The notes under the pieces were generated by a model. The model did no database searches, was not told the origin of the DNA, and saw nothing but the letters and a program-made list of their open reading frames with translations. From Mycobacterium sp. ACS1612 (GTDB lineage: Bacteria; Actinomycetota; Actinomycetes; Mycobacteriales; Mycobacteriaceae): a stretch of DNA of 64,000 nt. Positions within the stretch are counted from its first letter, which is position 1; every line of letters begins with the position of its first letter. A program made the translations under genes and the position numbers. Below, one piece after another: positions 44,796 through 55,972 of the stretch. The stretch covers positions 1 to 64,000 of the forward strand of contig NZ_LZHZ01000002.1 of NCBI RefSeq assembly GCF_001667505.1, in the 5' to 3' direction.

Positions 44796-46111
44796 GTGAA
44801 AAGCCCGTCGGGGTAGCCGTATTAGGACTCGGCAACGTCGGCAGCGAAGTGGTGCGCATCATCAACGAAAGCGCCAGCGACCTGGCGGCCCGCATCGGGG
44901 CACCGCTGGAGTTGCGCGGTATCGGGGTGCGCCGGGTGGCCGACGACCGCGGCGTGCCGGTGGACCTGCTCACCGACAACATCGAGGAACTGGTGTCCCG
45001 CGACGACGTCGACGTCGTCGTGGAACTGATGGGCCCCGTCGAACCCGCCCGCAAGGCCATCCTCAGCGCCCTGGAGCAGAAGAAGTCCGTCGTCACCGCC
45101 AACAAAGCGCTGATGGCGGTCTCCACAGGCGAATTGGCGCAGGCCGCCGAGCACGCGCACGTCGACCTCTACTTCGAGGCCGCGGTCGCCGGGGCGATCC
45201 CCGTCATCCGGCCGCTGACACAATCGCTGGCTGGCGATACAGTGTTGCGCGTCGCGGGCATCGTCAACGGCACCACCAACTACATCCTGTCCGAAATGGA
45301 CAGCACCGGAGCGGATTACGACAGTGCGCTGGCCGCCGCCCGCGCACTGGGCTACGCCGAGGCCGACCCGACCGCCGACGTCGAGGGATACGACGCCGCC
45401 GCCAAGGCCGCGATCCTCGCCTCGATCGCCTTCCACACGCGGGTGACCGCCGACGACGTCTATCGCGAGGGCATCACCAAGGTGACTGCCGCCGATTTCG
45501 CGTCGGCACGAGCCCTGGGCTGCACCATCAAGCTGCTGGCCATCTGCGAGCGGCTCACGAACGATGAAGGACAGCAACGTGTGTCGGCCCGCGTCTACCC
45601 CGCGCTGGTGCCGCTTGACCACCCGTTGGCCGCGGTCAATGGCGCATTCAACGCGGTCGTGGTGGAAGCCGAAGCTGCGGGCAGGCTGATGTTCTACGGC
45701 CAGGGCGCAGGCGGCGCACCGACCGCCTCCGCGGTGATGGGTGACGTCGTGATGGCCGCCCGCAACCGCGTGCAGGGGGGTCGCGGGCCGCGTGAGTCCA
45801 AGTACGCGAAGCTGCCGATCTCGCCCATCGGGTTCATCCCGACCCGCTACTACGTGAACATGAACGTCGCCGACCGGCCCGGCGTGTTGTCCGCTGTCGC
45901 AGCCGAATTCGGCAAGCGGGAGGTCAGCATCGCCGAAGTTCGTCAGGAAGGCATGGTCGACGAGGGCGGTCAGCGCTGTGGCGCCCGCATCGTCGTCGTC
46001 ACCCATCAGGCCACCGACGCCGCACTGTCGGAAACCGTTGCGGCGCTCGCCGATCTCGACGTGGTGCAGAGCGTCAACAGCGTGCTGCGCATGGAAGGAA
46101 CCACCGAATGA
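44792..46111 (+). CDS. hom: homoserine dehydrogenase
   Basis: 439 residues. Reduces aspartate semialdehyde to homoserine. NAD(P)-binding [10 protein letters not shown] is at the start, the catalytic block is [14 protein letters not shown] with [11 protein letters not shown], and KALMAVS is the cofactor loop. A C-terminal ACT domain (about residues 355-430; [19 protein letters not shown]) gives feedback control by threonine. It is called thrA in M. tuberculosis. Overlaps with both neighbours by four bases show translational coupling. Confidence 0.97.
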   Translation: MSEKPVGVAVLGLGNVGSEVVRIINESASDLAARIGAPLELRGIGVRRVADDRGVPVDLLTDNIEELVSRDDVDVVVELMGPVEPARKAILSALEQKKSVVTANKALMAVSTGELAQAAEHAHVDLYFEAAVAGAIPVIRPLTQSLAGDTVLRVAGIVNGTTNYILSEMDSTGADYDSALAAARALGYAEADPTADVEGYDAAAKAAILASIAFHTRVTADDVYREGITKVTAADFASARALGCTIKLLAICERLTNDEGQQRVSARVYPALVPLDHPLAAVNGAFNAVVVEAEAAGRLMFYGQGAGGAPTASAVMGDVVMAARNRVQGGRGPRESKYAKLPISPIGFIPTRYYVNMNVADRPGVLSAVAAEFGKREVSIAEVRQEGMVDEGGQRCGARIVVVTHQATDAALSETVAALADLDVVQSVNSVLRMEGTTE

Positions 46112-47190
46112 CCGCCCCCGGGACTGCGGTACACCAGCCCTGGCCGGGGCTGATCGCCGCCTACCGCGACCGATTGCCGGTCGAGGACCACTGGACCGCG
46201 ATCACGCTGCTCGAAGGCGGCACCCCGTTGGTGCCTGCGCCGCGATTGTCCGAATACACGGGCTGCGCAGTGCATCTGAAGGTCGAGGGGCTCAACCCGA
46301 CGGGCTCGTTCAAGGACCGCGGCATGACCATGGCCGTCACCGAGGCGGTGGCCCGTGGCCAGAAGGCGGTGCTGTGCGCGTCGACCGGTAACACCTCAGC
46401 ATCGGCCGCCGCGTATGCGGCGCGGGCTGGCATCACCTGCGCGGTGCTGATCCCGCAGGGCAAGATCGCGATGGGCAAGCTCGCCCAAGCGGTCATGCAC
46501 GGCGCGAAGATCATCCAGATCGACGGCAACTTCGACGACTGCCTCGAACTCGCGCGCAAGCTGACCGCCGACTACCCGACGGTGTCACTGGTCAACTCCG
46601 TCAACCCATTCCGCATCGAAGGGCAGAAGACCGCGGCGTTCGAGATCGTCGACGCTTTGGGCACCGCACCTGACGTGCATTCGCTGCCGGTCGGCAACGC
46701 GGGCAACATCACCGCGTACTGGAAGGGCTACCAGGAGTATCACCGCGACGGCGTATCGGATCGTCTGCCGCGCATGCTGGGCACACAGGCCGCGGGCGCC
46801 GCACCGCTGGTGTTGGGGGAACCGGTGAGCAACCCCGAGACGATCGCCACCGCGATCCGGATCGGATCGCCTGCGTCGTGGGCCACCGCCGTCGAGGCGC
46901 AGCAGCAGTCCAACGGCCGTTTCCTCGCCGCCACCGACGAGGAGATCCTCGCGGCCTACCACCTGGTGGCCCGCACCGAGGGTGTCTTCGTCGAGCCTGC
47001 GTCAGCGGCCAGCATCGCCGGACTGCTCAAGTCGATCGAGGACGGCTTCGTCGCCAAGGGGTCCACGGTGGTGTGCACCGTCACCGGCAACGGTTTGAAG
47101 GACCCGGACACCGCGCTCAAGGGCATGCCGAGCGTCACGCCGGTGCCTGTCGACCCAACCGCCGTCGTCGAGAAGCTGGGTTTGGTCTGA
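46108..47190 (+). CDS. thrC: threonine synthase
   Basis: 360-residue PLP enzyme (fold type II) converting O-phosphohomoserine to threonine. Lys69 in [12 protein letters not shown] is the PLP lysine, [16 protein letters not shown] is the adjacent loop, and [16 protein letters not shown] binds the phosphate. The start overlaps the hom stop by four bases. It works after thrB although encoded before it. Confidence 0.97.
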   Translation: MTAPGTAVHQPWPGLIAAYRDRLPVEDHWTAITLLEGGTPLVPAPRLSEYTGCAVHLKVEGLNPTGSFKDRGMTMAVTEAVARGQKAVLCASTGNTSASAAAYAARAGITCAVLIPQGKIAMGKLAQAVMHGAKIIQIDGNFDDCLELARKLTADYPTVSLVNSVNPFRIEGQKTAAFEIVDALGTAPDVHSLPVGNAGNITAYWKGYQEYHRDGVSDRLPRMLGTQAAGAAPLVLGEPVSNPETIATAIRIGSPASWATAVEAQQQSNGRFLAATDEEILAAYHLVARTEGVFVEPASAASIAGLLKSIEDGFVAKGSTVVCTVTGNGLKDPDTALKGMPSVTPVPVDPTAVVEKLGLV

Positions 47191-48135
<945 letters not shown>

Positions 48136-48176
48136 CGTCGCGGATCACACGAGTCACACCGGAATCAGCGTGTTTC

Positions 48177-48205
48177 TTGCTTCCAGCTCCGATGCGGGTT
48201 ATTCT
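48177..48205 (+). promoter_or_regulatory. rho promoter candidate
   Basis: TTGCTT (48177-48182), a 17-base spacer and TATTCT (48200-48205) form a good sigma-A-type promoter. It would give rho a leader of about 215 bases. Long leaders are common for rho and often carry autoregulation; no single dominant hairpin was identified here. Confidence 0.55.
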
Positions 48206-48425
48206 CGCTGCTGTCCAGCAATCGCAGCGTCTCTGCTCGCGCCGACACTAGGACGACCACTTCCCCTTTAGGTGTTCAATCTTGTGGACTGACGGTTCGC
48301 CGTATACCGGCGAATCCCGGCGATCACCGTTGCAGAGGCAATGGTGGGACCTCCGCATTCAGCGCCTCAGCTGAGTGCCCGGACCCCCGCGTCCGCTGAC
48401 GAGCGGGGGATCAGAAAGGAAATCC

Positions 48426-50321
48426 GTGACTGAAACGGACCTCATCACGGCTGGTGGCAGCGCCGAAAACACCGGGCTGCCGGAAACCCAAACCGTGACT
48501 TCAGACATTTCATCCACCCCGGAGGATTCGGGGTCGGACAAGACGAACGGCACATCGACGGCAGAGGCCGCATCGCGCAACCGTGGTGCCTCGCTGTCGA
48601 GCATGGTGCTGCCCGAACTGCGCGCACTGGCCAGGCAGATCGGCGTCGAGGGCGCCTCTGGCATGCGCAAGAGCGAGCTTGTCGCCGCCATCCGGGCACG
48701 CCGCGCCGACTCGAATGGCCGGTCGGCGGAGGCCGAAGCCAAGGCTCCAGCCGAGGTCAAGGCCCCGGCTGAGGCCGCGCCCGAACAGCCCGCCACCGAA
48801 CAGGCTGCCGAGGAGCAGGCCCCGCGGCGGCGTGAGCGGCGCGGGGCTTCCCGCGGTGCCGGTGCGCCCGCCGCGGACGAGAAGGACGACAACAAGCAGG
48901 AGTCCGATCAGCAGCAGGACAAGCCCGACGCCGAAGGCGAGCGGGCCCAGAAGCAGGACACCAAGCCCGACAAGTCCGACAAATCCGACAAGTCCGACGG
49001 CGAACAACAAGGCGATCAGGGCGGCCAGAACCGCGGCGGCAACGCCGAGGACGACGGCGAGGGCCGAGGCGGCCGTCGCGGCCGTCGGTTCCGCGACCGC
49101 AGGCGCCGCGAGCGTGGCGGTGAAGGTGGTGGCGGTGGCGACCGCGACACCGAACTGCGCGAGGACGACGTCGTTCAGCCCGTCGCGGGCATCCTCGACG
49201 TGCTCGACAACTACGCGTTCGTCCGGACGTCCGGCTACCTGGCCGGCCCGAACGACGTCTACGTGTCCATGAACATGGTGCGCAAGAATGGCCTGCGCCG
49301 CGGCGACGCGGTGACCGGCGCGGTGCGCGTGCCCAAAGAAGGTGAAGGCGGCGGTCAGAACCCGCGGCAGAAGTTCAACCCGCTCGTCCGGCTCGATACC
49401 GTCAACGGCAAGCCCGTCGAGGAAGCCAAGAAGCGGCCCGATTTCACCAAGCTCACACCGCTGTACCCCAACGAGCGGCTGCGGCTGGAGACCACCACCG
49501 AGAAGCTGACCACCCGCGTGATCGACCTGATCATGCCGGTCGGCAAGGGACAGCGTGCGCTGATCGTGTCACCGCCGAAGGCTGGTAAGACGACCATCCT
49601 TCAGGACATCGCGAACGCGATCACGAAGAACAACCCGGAATGCCACCTGATGGTGGTGCTCGTCGACGAGCGTCCGGAAGAGGTCACCGACATGCAACGC
49701 TCGGTCAAGGGTGAGGTCATCGCCTCGACCTTCGACCGCCCGCCGTCAGACCACACCCAGGCCGCCGAACTCGCGATCGAGCGGGCCAAGCGGCTGGTGG
49801 AGCAGGGCAAGGATGTCGTCGTGCTGCTCGACTCGATCACCCGCCTCGGCCGCGCGTACAACAACGCGTCGCCGGCGTCGGGCCGGATCCTGTCCGGTGG
49901 TGTCGACTCGACCGCGCTGTACCCGCCGAAGCGGTTCCTCGGCGCCGCCCGCAACATCGAAGAGGGTGGCTCGCTGACCATCATCGCCACCGCGATGGTG
50001 GAGACCGGTTCCACCGGCGACACGGTGATCTTCGAGGAGTTCAAGGGCACCGGTAACGCCGAGCTCAAGCTGGACCGCAAGATCTCCGAGCGCCGCGTGT
50101 TCCCGGCCGTCGACGTCAACCCCTCCGGCACCCGTAAGGACGAGCTGCTGCTGTCCCCGGATGAGTTCGCGATCGTGCACAAGCTGCGTCGCGTGCTGAG
50201 TGGTCTCGACCCGCATCAGGCCATCGATTTGCTGATGAGCCAGCTGCGCAAGACCAAGAACAACTATGAGTTCCTGGTGCAGGTCTCCAAGACCGCACCG
50301 GGCTCGATGGACGCCGACTAA
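48426..50321 (+). CDS. rho: transcription termination factor Rho
   Basis: 631-residue hexameric RNA helicase. N-terminal Rho_N domain (about residues 60-95; LPELRALARQIGVEGASGMRKSELV), then a long actinobacterial insert rich in D, E, K, Q, R and G (about 100-240), the RNA-binding cold-shock domain, and the ATPase core. Lys388 lies in the P-loop SPPKAGKTT, and the later VVVLLDSITRLGRAYN is Walker B. GTG 48426 has AAAGGA just upstream. Position matches Rv1297. The insert is expected to be disordered and to bind RNA. Confidence 0.97.
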   Translation: MTETDLITAGGSAENTGLPETQTVTSDISSTPEDSGSDKTNGTSTAEAASRNRGASLSSMVLPELRALARQIGVEGASGMRKSELVAAIRARRADSNGRSAEAEAKAPAEVKAPAEAAPEQPATEQAAEEQAPRRRERRGASRGAGAPAADEKDDNKQESDQQQDKPDAEGERAQKQDTKPDKSDKSDKSDGEQQGDQGGQNRGGNAEDDGEGRGGRRGRRFRDRRRRERGGEGGGGGDRDTELREDDVVQPVAGILDVLDNYAFVRTSGYLAGPNDVYVSMNMVRKNGLRRGDAVTGAVRVPKEGEGGGQNPRQKFNPLVRLDTVNGKPVEEAKKRPDFTKLTPLYPNERLRLETTTEKLTTRVIDLIMPVGKGQRALIVSPPKAGKTTILQDIANAITKNNPECHLMVVLVDERPEEVTDMQRSVKGEVIASTFDRPPSDHTQAAELAIERAKRLVEQGKDVVVLLDSITRLGRAYNNASPASGRILSGGVDSTALYPPKRFLGAARNIEEGGSLTIIATAMVETGSTGDTVIFEEFKGTGNAELKLDRKISERRVFPAVDVNPSGTRKDELLLSPDEFAIVHKLRRVLSGLDPHQAIDLLMSQLRKTKNNYEFLVQVSKTAPGSMDAD

Positions 50322-50327
50322 CCAGCG

Positions 50328-50376
50328 ATTTGGGTGCGTCAAGGAGCGCTGGGCGCGCCGAAACGCACGCAAATCA
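50328..50376. terminator. inverted repeat between rho and the TetR gene
   Basis: GATTTGGGTGCGT (50328-50340) pairs with ACGCACGCAAATC (50364-50376) at 12 of 13 positions, with a 23-base interior. It lies directly after the rho stop and touches the end of the convergent TetR gene, so it is a probable bidirectional terminator, or a dispersed palindrome. Confidence 0.55.
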
Positions 50377-50967
50377 CGCTTGCAGGCCGGGCATGACGTA
50401 GCGGCGCACATACGCCGCCACTGCCTCGGCGTCACCGGGGTCCAGCGTGTTGCCGGGCACGGTCGACAGCGAAAGAACTACGCGCGCAACCCATTCCGAG
50501 GCGTCGACGATGTCAGTGTCGGGATGGATTTCGCCGCGCTCGCGCGCTGCGACCAGATAGCGCGACCAGAAATCGGCCAGATCGGGGACCAGACCCTGCA
50601 CGCCGGCGCCGGCGCACGCGGCGAACTCCTCGGGCTCGTCCATCCGCAGCTTCATCAACAAGGCGCCAGGATCGTCGTAGGCGCCGCGGGCCCGGGCGAT
50701 GCCGAGTCCCATCTGCCGGTCCAAGCCTTCGACCTGCTCGAGCACCGCGTGCGCTTCGGACCAGTAGGCGTCGTTCAGGCGAACCAGCGCCGCGCCCAGC
50801 AGCGTCACCTTGTCGGGGAAATGGCGATACAACCAGCCCCGCGACACCCCGGCTACTTCGGCCACTTCAGACACGGTCGTGGACCGAATGCCCTTGGCGC
50901 GCAGACACACTTCCGCGGCGTCGATCAGCCGATCGCGGACGCTTTTGGTGGCGGTAGGGCTCGTCAC
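50374..50967 (-). CDS. TetR-family transcriptional regulator
   Basis: 197 residues with an N-terminal helix-turn-helix (VRDRLIDAAEVCLRAKGIRST to VAGVSRGWLYRHFPDK). The ligand domain has no family I can name. GTG start; CACAAT six bases upstream on the minus strand (50979-50974) suggests a leaderless transcript. It interrupts the otherwise conserved rho-rpmE order seen in M. tuberculosis, so it is an insertion here or a loss there. Its target is not evident. Confidence 0.86.
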   Translation of the reverse strand: MTSPTATKSVRDRLIDAAEVCLRAKGIRSTTVSEVAEVAGVSRGWLYRHFPDKVTLLGAALVRLNDAYWSEAHAVLEQVEGLDRQMGLGIARARGAYDDPGALLMKLRMDEPEEFAACAGAGVQGLVPDLADFWSRYLVAARERGEIHPDTDIVDASEWVARVVLSLSTVPGNTLDPGDAEAVAAYVRRYVMPGLQA

Positions 50968-51126
50968 CTCCGCATTGTGCCACGTCGGAATATCGGGTCC
51001 CCGGCACGCGTTTAGGCTGCTGACGGTCGAACTGGCATAATGGACCGTCGACCCCTCGGTTCCGGTTCACGCCGAATACCTCCACTTCCGGAGGGGCGAC
51101 CCGGGCCCACGATTGAAGAGGAAACC

Positions 51127-51387
51127 ATGAAAACGGGTATTCACCCTGACTACGTCGAGACCACGGTGCACTGTGGCTGCGGCAACACCTTCACCACCCG
51201 CAGCACCAAGAAGAGCGGCCAGATTAACGTCGAGGTCTGCTCGCAGTGCCATCCCTTCTACACCGGCAAGCAGAAGATCCTCGACAGCGGCGGCCGCGTG
51301 GCCCGCTTCGAGAAGCGCTACGGCAAGCGAGCCGGGGCGAGCGCAGCGAACAAAGCCGGCGACAAGGCCGCTTCGGCCGACAAATAG
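51127..51387 (+). CDS. rpmE: 50S ribosomal protein L31, zinc-binding form
   Basis: 86 residues. The zinc ligands Cys16, Cys18, Cys38 and Cys41 (HCGCGN and [11 protein letters not shown]) mark the C+ form, which is used when zinc is sufficient. The C-terminal 20 residues are an alanine/lysine-rich tail. ATG 51127 follows GAAGAGGAAACC, with GAGGA about five bases upstream. First gene of a translation cluster. Confidence 0.96.
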   Translation: MKTGIHPDYVETTVHCGCGNTFTTRSTKKSGQINVEVCSQCHPFYTGKQKILDSGGRVARFEKRYGKRAGASAANKAGDKAASADK

Positions 51388-51482
51388 CTGCCTGACCGAC
51401 GCCCGATCTGACGCGTATGCGCAGGCCGGGCGTCGGTTTGCGTTTGGCGGAGGGTATTCGGGAAGTCGGGAAGGAGGCAGTC

Positions 51483-52556
51483 ATGACGGACACGGCACCG
51501 CGGATCGAGGCGCTGCTGGCCGAGCATGCCGCCCTGGAGAAGCAACTCTCCGATCCTGATCTGCACGCCGACCCGGCCGCGGCCCGCAAAGTGGGTCGCC
51601 GCTTCGCGCAGGTATCGCCGATCGTCGCGACGTATCGCAAGCTGGAGGCCGCGCGCGGCGACCTGGAAGCGGCGAGAGAACTCGCGGCCGACGACGATTC
51701 GTTCGCCGCAGAAATCCCCGAACTGGAAGCCGCGGTCGAGGAACTCGACACGCATCTGACCGATCTGCTGGCGCCGCGTGACCCGCACGACGCCGACGAC
51801 ATCGTGCTCGAGGTGAAGTCGGGGGAGGGCGGCGAGGAGTCGGCGCTGTTCGCCGCCGACCTTGCCCGCATGTACATCCGCTACGCCGAACGGCACGGCT
51901 GGACCGTCACCGTGCTCGACGAGACCACGTCGGATCTCGGCGGCTATAAGGACGCGACGCTGTCGATCCGAAGCAAGGGCGATTCCGCCGACGGCGTCTG
52001 GTCCCGGCTGAAATTCGAAGGTGGCGTGCACCGCGTGCAGCGTGTCCCGGTCACCGAGTCGCAGGGCCGCGTGCACACCTCGGCGGCGGGCGTGCTCGTC
52101 TATCCCGAACCCGAAGAGGTCGAGGAAGTCCAGATCGACGAGTCCGATCTGCGCATCGACGTCTACCGTTCGTCGGGCAAGGGTGGTCAGGGCGTGAACA
52201 CCACCGACTCCGCGGTGCGCATCACCCACCTGCCTACCGGCATCGTCGTCACCTGCCAGAACGAACGTTCCCAGCTGCAGAACAAGGCTCGCGCGCTGCA
52301 GGTGCTCGCCGCGCGTCTGCAGGCCCTCGCCGAAGAGCAGGCGCAGGCCGACGCGTCGGCCGACCGGGCCAGCCAGATTCGCACCGTCGACCGCAGCGAG
52401 CGCATCCGCACCTACAACTTCCCGGAGAACCGGATCGCCGATCACCGGATCAACTTCAAGGCACACAATCTCGATCAGGTGCTCGACGGCGACCTCGACG
52501 CGTTGTTCGACGCCTTGGCCGCGGCCGACAAGCAATCCAGGCTGCAGCAGGCATGA
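51483..52556 (+). CDS. prfA: peptide chain release factor 1
   Basis: 357 residues. Recognises UAA and UAG. The GGQ motif lies in [15 protein letters not shown], and an N-terminal coiled-coil domain precedes it. The PVT of [14 protein letters not shown] corresponds to the RF1 domain joining decoding and catalytic parts. AAGGAGG lies seven bases before ATG 51483. Its stop overlaps prmC, whose product methylates the GGQ glutamine. Confidence 0.97.
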   Translation: MTDTAPRIEALLAEHAALEKQLSDPDLHADPAAARKVGRRFAQVSPIVATYRKLEAARGDLEAARELAADDDSFAAEIPELEAAVEELDTHLTDLLAPRDPHDADDIVLEVKSGEGGEESALFAADLARMYIRYAERHGWTVTVLDETTSDLGGYKDATLSIRSKGDSADGVWSRLKFEGGVHRVQRVPVTESQGRVHTSAAGVLVYPEPEEVEEVQIDESDLRIDVYRSSGKGGQGVNTTDSAVRITHLPTGIVVTCQNERSQLQNKARALQVLAARLQALAEEQAQADASADRASQIRTVDRSERIRTYNFPENRIADHRINFKAHNLDQVLDGDLDALFDALAAADKQSRLQQA

Positions 52557-53425
52557 CCCGGCACGGCCGGGTGTCGGTATGGGCCGACATGCGCCAGGTT
52601 ATTGACGCCGCCGAGGCGACGCTGACAGAGGCGGGGATCGGGTCGCCGCGCGCGGACGCCGAACTGCTGGCCGCACACGTCGCAGGCACCGACCGCGGTC
52701 GGCTGGCGTTCACCGACGCCGGGCCCGACTTTCAGCAGCGCTACGAGAGCCTCGTCGTCCAGCGCGCCAAGCGGATCCCGCTGCAACACCTCACCGGCAC
52801 CGCGGCGTTCGGTACCGTCACCGTGCACGTCGGGCCCGGCGTCTTCATCCCGCGGCCGGAGACTGAGTCGCTGCTGGAATGGGCTGCGGCGCAACCGCTT
52901 CCGGCCCAGCCGATCATCGTCGATTTGTGCACGGGCTCCGGTGCGTTGGCGTTGGCGCTTGCGCAGCGCTGGCCCGACGCCCGCGTCATCGCCGTCGACG
53001 ACTCCGAAGACGCGCTGCGCTACGCCCGACGCAATACCGCCGACACCGCCGTCGAACTGATCAGGGCCGACGTCACTGCCCCCGGATTGCTGACAGAACT
53101 CGACGGCCGGGTGGACCTGCTGGTCGCCAACCCGCCCTACATCCCCGACGGCGCTGCGCTGGAACCCGAAGTGGCCGAACACGACCCGACGCACGCGCTG
53201 TTCGGCGGGCCCGACGGGATGGCGGTCATCGACCGCATTGTCGAGCAAGCCGCCCGGCTGTTGCGTGTCGGTGGCCGGTGCGCCATCGAGCACGACGACA
53301 CCACGTCGGCGCTCACCGTCGAAGCATTCGCCCGCACAGGCCGATTCGGGGACGTCACACCGCGATACGACCTGACCGGGCGGCCCCGATTCGTCTCCGC
53401 GACGCGTGAGAGGCTGACACCATGA
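52553..53425 (+). CDS. prmC: peptide chain release factor N5-glutamine methyltransferase
   Basis: 290 residues. SAM-dependent enzyme (HemK) that methylates the glutamine of the release-factor GGQ motif. N-terminal helical domain, then the Rossmann domain with [15 protein letters not shown] and the substrate-glutamine motif NPPYIP. ATGA overlaps link it to prfA before and the sua5-like gene after. Position matches Rv1300. Confidence 0.96.
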   Translation: MTRHGRVSVWADMRQVIDAAEATLTEAGIGSPRADAELLAAHVAGTDRGRLAFTDAGPDFQQRYESLVVQRAKRIPLQHLTGTAAFGTVTVHVGPGVFIPRPETESLLEWAAAQPLPAQPIIVDLCTGSGALALALAQRWPDARVIAVDDSEDALRYARRNTADTAVELIRADVTAPGLLTELDGRVDLLVANPPYIPDGAALEPEVAEHDPTHALFGGPDGMAVIDRIVEQAARLLRVGGRCAIEHDDTTSALTVEAFARTGRFGDVTPRYDLTGRPRFVSATRERLTP

Positions 53426-54075
53426 CGGAACAATTCGATTGCAGCGATCCGGTGCAGCGCGAGACGGGGATCGCATCGGCCGTCAGCGCCGTCAAGGGCG
53501 GCAGGCTCGTCGTGATGCCCACCGACACCGTCTACGGCATTGGCGCGGACGCCTTCGACAATGGCGCCGTTGGGGCACTGCTCGCGGCGAAGGGCCGCGG
53601 CCGCGATATGCCCGTCGGTGTGCTCGTGGGGTCATGGCACACGATCGACGGGCTGGTGTACTCGGTACCGCACAGCGCGCGCGAGTTGATCGAGGCGTTT
53701 TGGCCCGGCGCGCTGAGTCTGGTTGTGCGCCAAGCCCCGTCGCTGCAGTGGGACCTCGGTGACGCCTACGGCACCGTGATGCTGCGCATGCCGCTGCACC
53801 CGGTCGCCATCGAACTGCTGCGCGAGGTCGGGCCGATGGCCGTATCCAGCGCCAACGTCTCCGGTCGTCCGTCGGCCGTCACCGTCGACGAAGCGCGCAA
53901 TCAACTCGGCGATCTCGTTGAGGTGTATCTCGACGGCGGGCCTGCCGAGCAACAGGCGGCGTCGACGATCGTCGACCTCACCGGCGCCCATCCGCGCGTA
54001 CTGAGGGAAGGGCCTGTGACGCTGGACGCCATCGCCGAAGTGCTCGGCGTGCAACCCGAGTCGCTCACGGACTGA
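53422..54075 (+). CDS. L-threonylcarbamoyladenylate synthase (Sua5/YrdC/YwlC)
   Basis: 217 residues. Makes threonylcarbamoyl-AMP from threonine, bicarbonate and ATP for the t6A modification of ANN-decoding tRNAs. The YrdC domain has GGRLVVMPTDTVYGIGADAF at its start, AFWPGALSLVV in the middle and AVSSANVSGRPS in the active site. No Sua5 C-terminal domain. Matches Rv1301. Coupled to prmC by a four-base overlap. Confidence 0.94.
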   Translation: MTEQFDCSDPVQRETGIASAVSAVKGGRLVVMPTDTVYGIGADAFDNGAVGALLAAKGRGRDMPVGVLVGSWHTIDGLVYSVPHSARELIEAFWPGALSLVVRQAPSLQWDLGDAYGTVMLRMPLHPVAIELLREVGPMAVSSANVSGRPSAVTVDEARNQLGDLVEVYLDGGPAEQQAASTIVDLTGAHPRVLREGPVTLDAIAEVLGVQPESLTD

Positions 54076-54082
54076 TCTCAGC

Positions 54083-55294
54083 GTGCGGCAGTACGGTGCG
54101 ACGGTGGTCTACGCGGCGGACAACTTGCTTGCCCTCAACGATCGAGGCGCGGGTGTGCCGCTACGTGAGCTCGCCCTCGTCGGATTGACCGCAGCGATCA
54201 TCACCTACTTGGCCACCGGTTGGGTGCGGGTGCTGGCCAGGAAACTCGGCGCGGTGGCGTACCCACGCGAACGCGACGTCCACCTGCAGCCGATTCCGCG
54301 GATGGGCGGGCTCGCGATGTACATCGGAGTCGGATCGGCGGTGCTGCTGGCATCGCAGCTGCCCGCGCTGACCCGCGGCTTCGTCTACTCGTCGGGCATG
54401 CCCGCCGTCGTCGTCGCAGGCGGCCTGATCATGGCGATCGGCCTGATCGACGACCGCTGGGGCCTTGACGCGCTGACGAAGTTCGCCGGCCAGATCACCG
54501 CTGCCAGCGTGCTGGTCACGATGGGCGTGGCGTGGAGCGTGCTGTACATCCCGATCGGCGGCATCGGCACCATCGTGCTCGACCAGGTGTCGTCGATCCT
54601 GCTCACGCTGGCGCTGACGGTGGCGATCGTGAACGCGATGAACTTCGTCGACGGGCTCGACGGGCTGGCGGCCGGACTCGGGCTGATCACCGCATCGGCC
54701 ATCTGTATCTTCTCGGTCGGACTGCTGCGCGATCACGGCGGCGACGTCCTGTTCTACCCGCCCGCGGTGATCTCGGTGGTCTTGGCCGGCGCATGCCTGG
54801 GCTTCCTGCCGCACAACTTCCACCCCGCGAAGATCTTCATGGGCGACTCCGGCTCGATGCTGATCGGTCTGATGCTCGCGGCCGCGTCCACGACCGCCGC
54901 GGGCCCGATCTCGCAGACCGCATACGGCGCCCGCGACGTGTTCGCTCTGCTGTCGCCGTTCTTGTTGGTGGTTGCGGTGATGTTCGTGCCTGCGCTGGAC
55001 ATGCTGCTCGCCGTGATCCGCCGGACACGGGCCGGGGTTCACTTCTCCACGCCCGACAAGATGCACCTGCACCACCGGTTGCTGCAGATCGGTCATTCGC
55101 ATCGGCGGGTGGTGCTGCTGGTCTACCTCTGGGTCGGCATCATCGCGCTGGGCGCGGCGAGCACGATTTTCTTCGACCCGCGCTACACCGGAGCGGTCAT
55201 GCTGGCCGCGATTCTGGTCGCGATCGTGGTGACTCTTATCCCGCTTCTTCGTCGCCGCGACGCCCCTGTCGGGGAAATGTACGACGAAAAGTAG
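54083..55294 (+). CDS. wecA: decaprenyl-phosphate GlcNAc-1-phosphate transferase (WecA/Rfe)
   Basis: 403 residues, about 11 membrane helices. Starts the arabinogalactan-peptidoglycan linker by moving GlcNAc-1-phosphate onto decaprenyl phosphate. The family motifs are YPRERDVHLQPIPRMGG, LIDDRWGLDALTK, NAMNFVDGLDGLAAG, IFMGDSGSMLIG and the cytoplasmic HLHHRLLQIGHSHRR. Highly similar to Rv1302 (rfe). GTG start, seven bases after the upstream stop. Essential step for the mycobacterial wall. Confidence 0.95.
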   Translation: MRQYGATVVYAADNLLALNDRGAGVPLRELALVGLTAAIITYLATGWVRVLARKLGAVAYPRERDVHLQPIPRMGGLAMYIGVGSAVLLASQLPALTRGFVYSSGMPAVVVAGGLIMAIGLIDDRWGLDALTKFAGQITAASVLVTMGVAWSVLYIPIGGIGTIVLDQVSSILLTLALTVAIVNAMNFVDGLDGLAAGLGLITASAICIFSVGLLRDHGGDVLFYPPAVISVVLAGACLGFLPHNFHPAKIFMGDSGSMLIGLMLAAASTTAAGPISQTAYGARDVFALLSPFLLVVAVMFVPALDMLLAVIRRTRAGVHFSTPDKMHLHHRLLQIGHSHRRVVLLVYLWVGIIALGAASTIFFDPRYTGAVMLAAILVAIVVTLIPLLRRRDAPVGEMYDEK

Positions 55295-55311
55295 TAGGCC
55301 CTCTTATCTGC

Positions 55312-55469
55312 CCTTAACCATGTGTTAGGGTTCGGTTAGAACCCGAAAAAACCTCGCGGGTTGCCGGCCTCCGGACCGACGGTTGACCGCCGTTCGGACC
55401 GGAACAACGACCGACAAAGGGAGCTGCCCCTTGGGTGATTCCAGCGAGCCCGTCGCCCTCCGATACGCT
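55312..55469 (+). promoter_or_regulatory. structured leader region of the atp operon
   Basis: The 237-bp gap before the atp genes holds AACCCG/CGGGTT (55340-55345 / 55357-55362) and a longer stem, 55371-55382 with 55390-55402 (one bulge, seven-base loop), plus two -10 candidates: TAGAAC (55337-55342) and TACGCT (55464-55469). Hairpins may terminate the wecA transcript or form an attenuator; the real start site cannot be chosen by eye. Confidence 0.4.
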
Positions 55470-55531
55470 CGTGGCGCGACTCACAGGATCATCGGGACAG
55501 CAACTCGTGACCGCGGGATTGAGGTGAAGCA

Positions 55532-55972
55532 GTGACGACGCCAGCGCAAGACGCGCCGTTGGTGTTTCCGTCCGTTGCTTTCAGGCCGTTGCGCCTGTTC
55601 GCAGTCTGTGTCGTGCTGACCGGCCTCGCCACGCTGGCCGCCGGACTGCTCGGCCACGTGATGGTCGGTGTCTTTTTCGGCATCGGCCTCGGACTGGGTT
55701 TGCTCAACGCAGTGCTGGTGCAGCGGTCGGTGGAATCGATCACCGCCGAAGCGCACCCGCTCAAACGCAAGATGGCGCTGAACTCCGCCACCCGCCTGTT
55801 GGTGATGACGGTGATCGGGCTGACGATCGCATTCATCTTCCGGCCGCAGGGGCTTGGCGTCGTATTCGGTATGGCTCTCTTCCAGGTGGTGCTGGTCCTA
55901 GCGACCGCGTTGCCGGTGATGAAGAAGCTCAAGTCCGGTGCCGGTGACGACATCGAAGGGGCACAGCAATGA
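55532..55972 (+). CDS. ATP synthase I-like membrane protein
   Basis: 146 residues with four hydrophobic helices ([75 protein letters not shown]). It occupies the place of Rv1303 and of atpI, which helps assemble the c-ring or supply magnesium in other bacteria. Its stop overlaps atpB by four bases. GTG start with GAGGTGAAG upstream. Confidence 0.87.
   Translation: MTTPAQDAPLVFPSVAFRPLRLFAVCVVLTGLATLAAGLLGHVMVGVFFGIGLGLGLLNAVLVQRSVESITAEAHPLKRKMALNSATRLLVMTVIGLTIAFIFRPQGLGVVFGMALFQVVLVLATALPVMKKLKSGAGDDIEGAQQ

Noticed and set aside
49000-49140. Low-complexity repeats inside rho considered as a repeat array
   Set aside because: They encode the normal charged insert of actinobacterial Rho and have no regular DNA unit.
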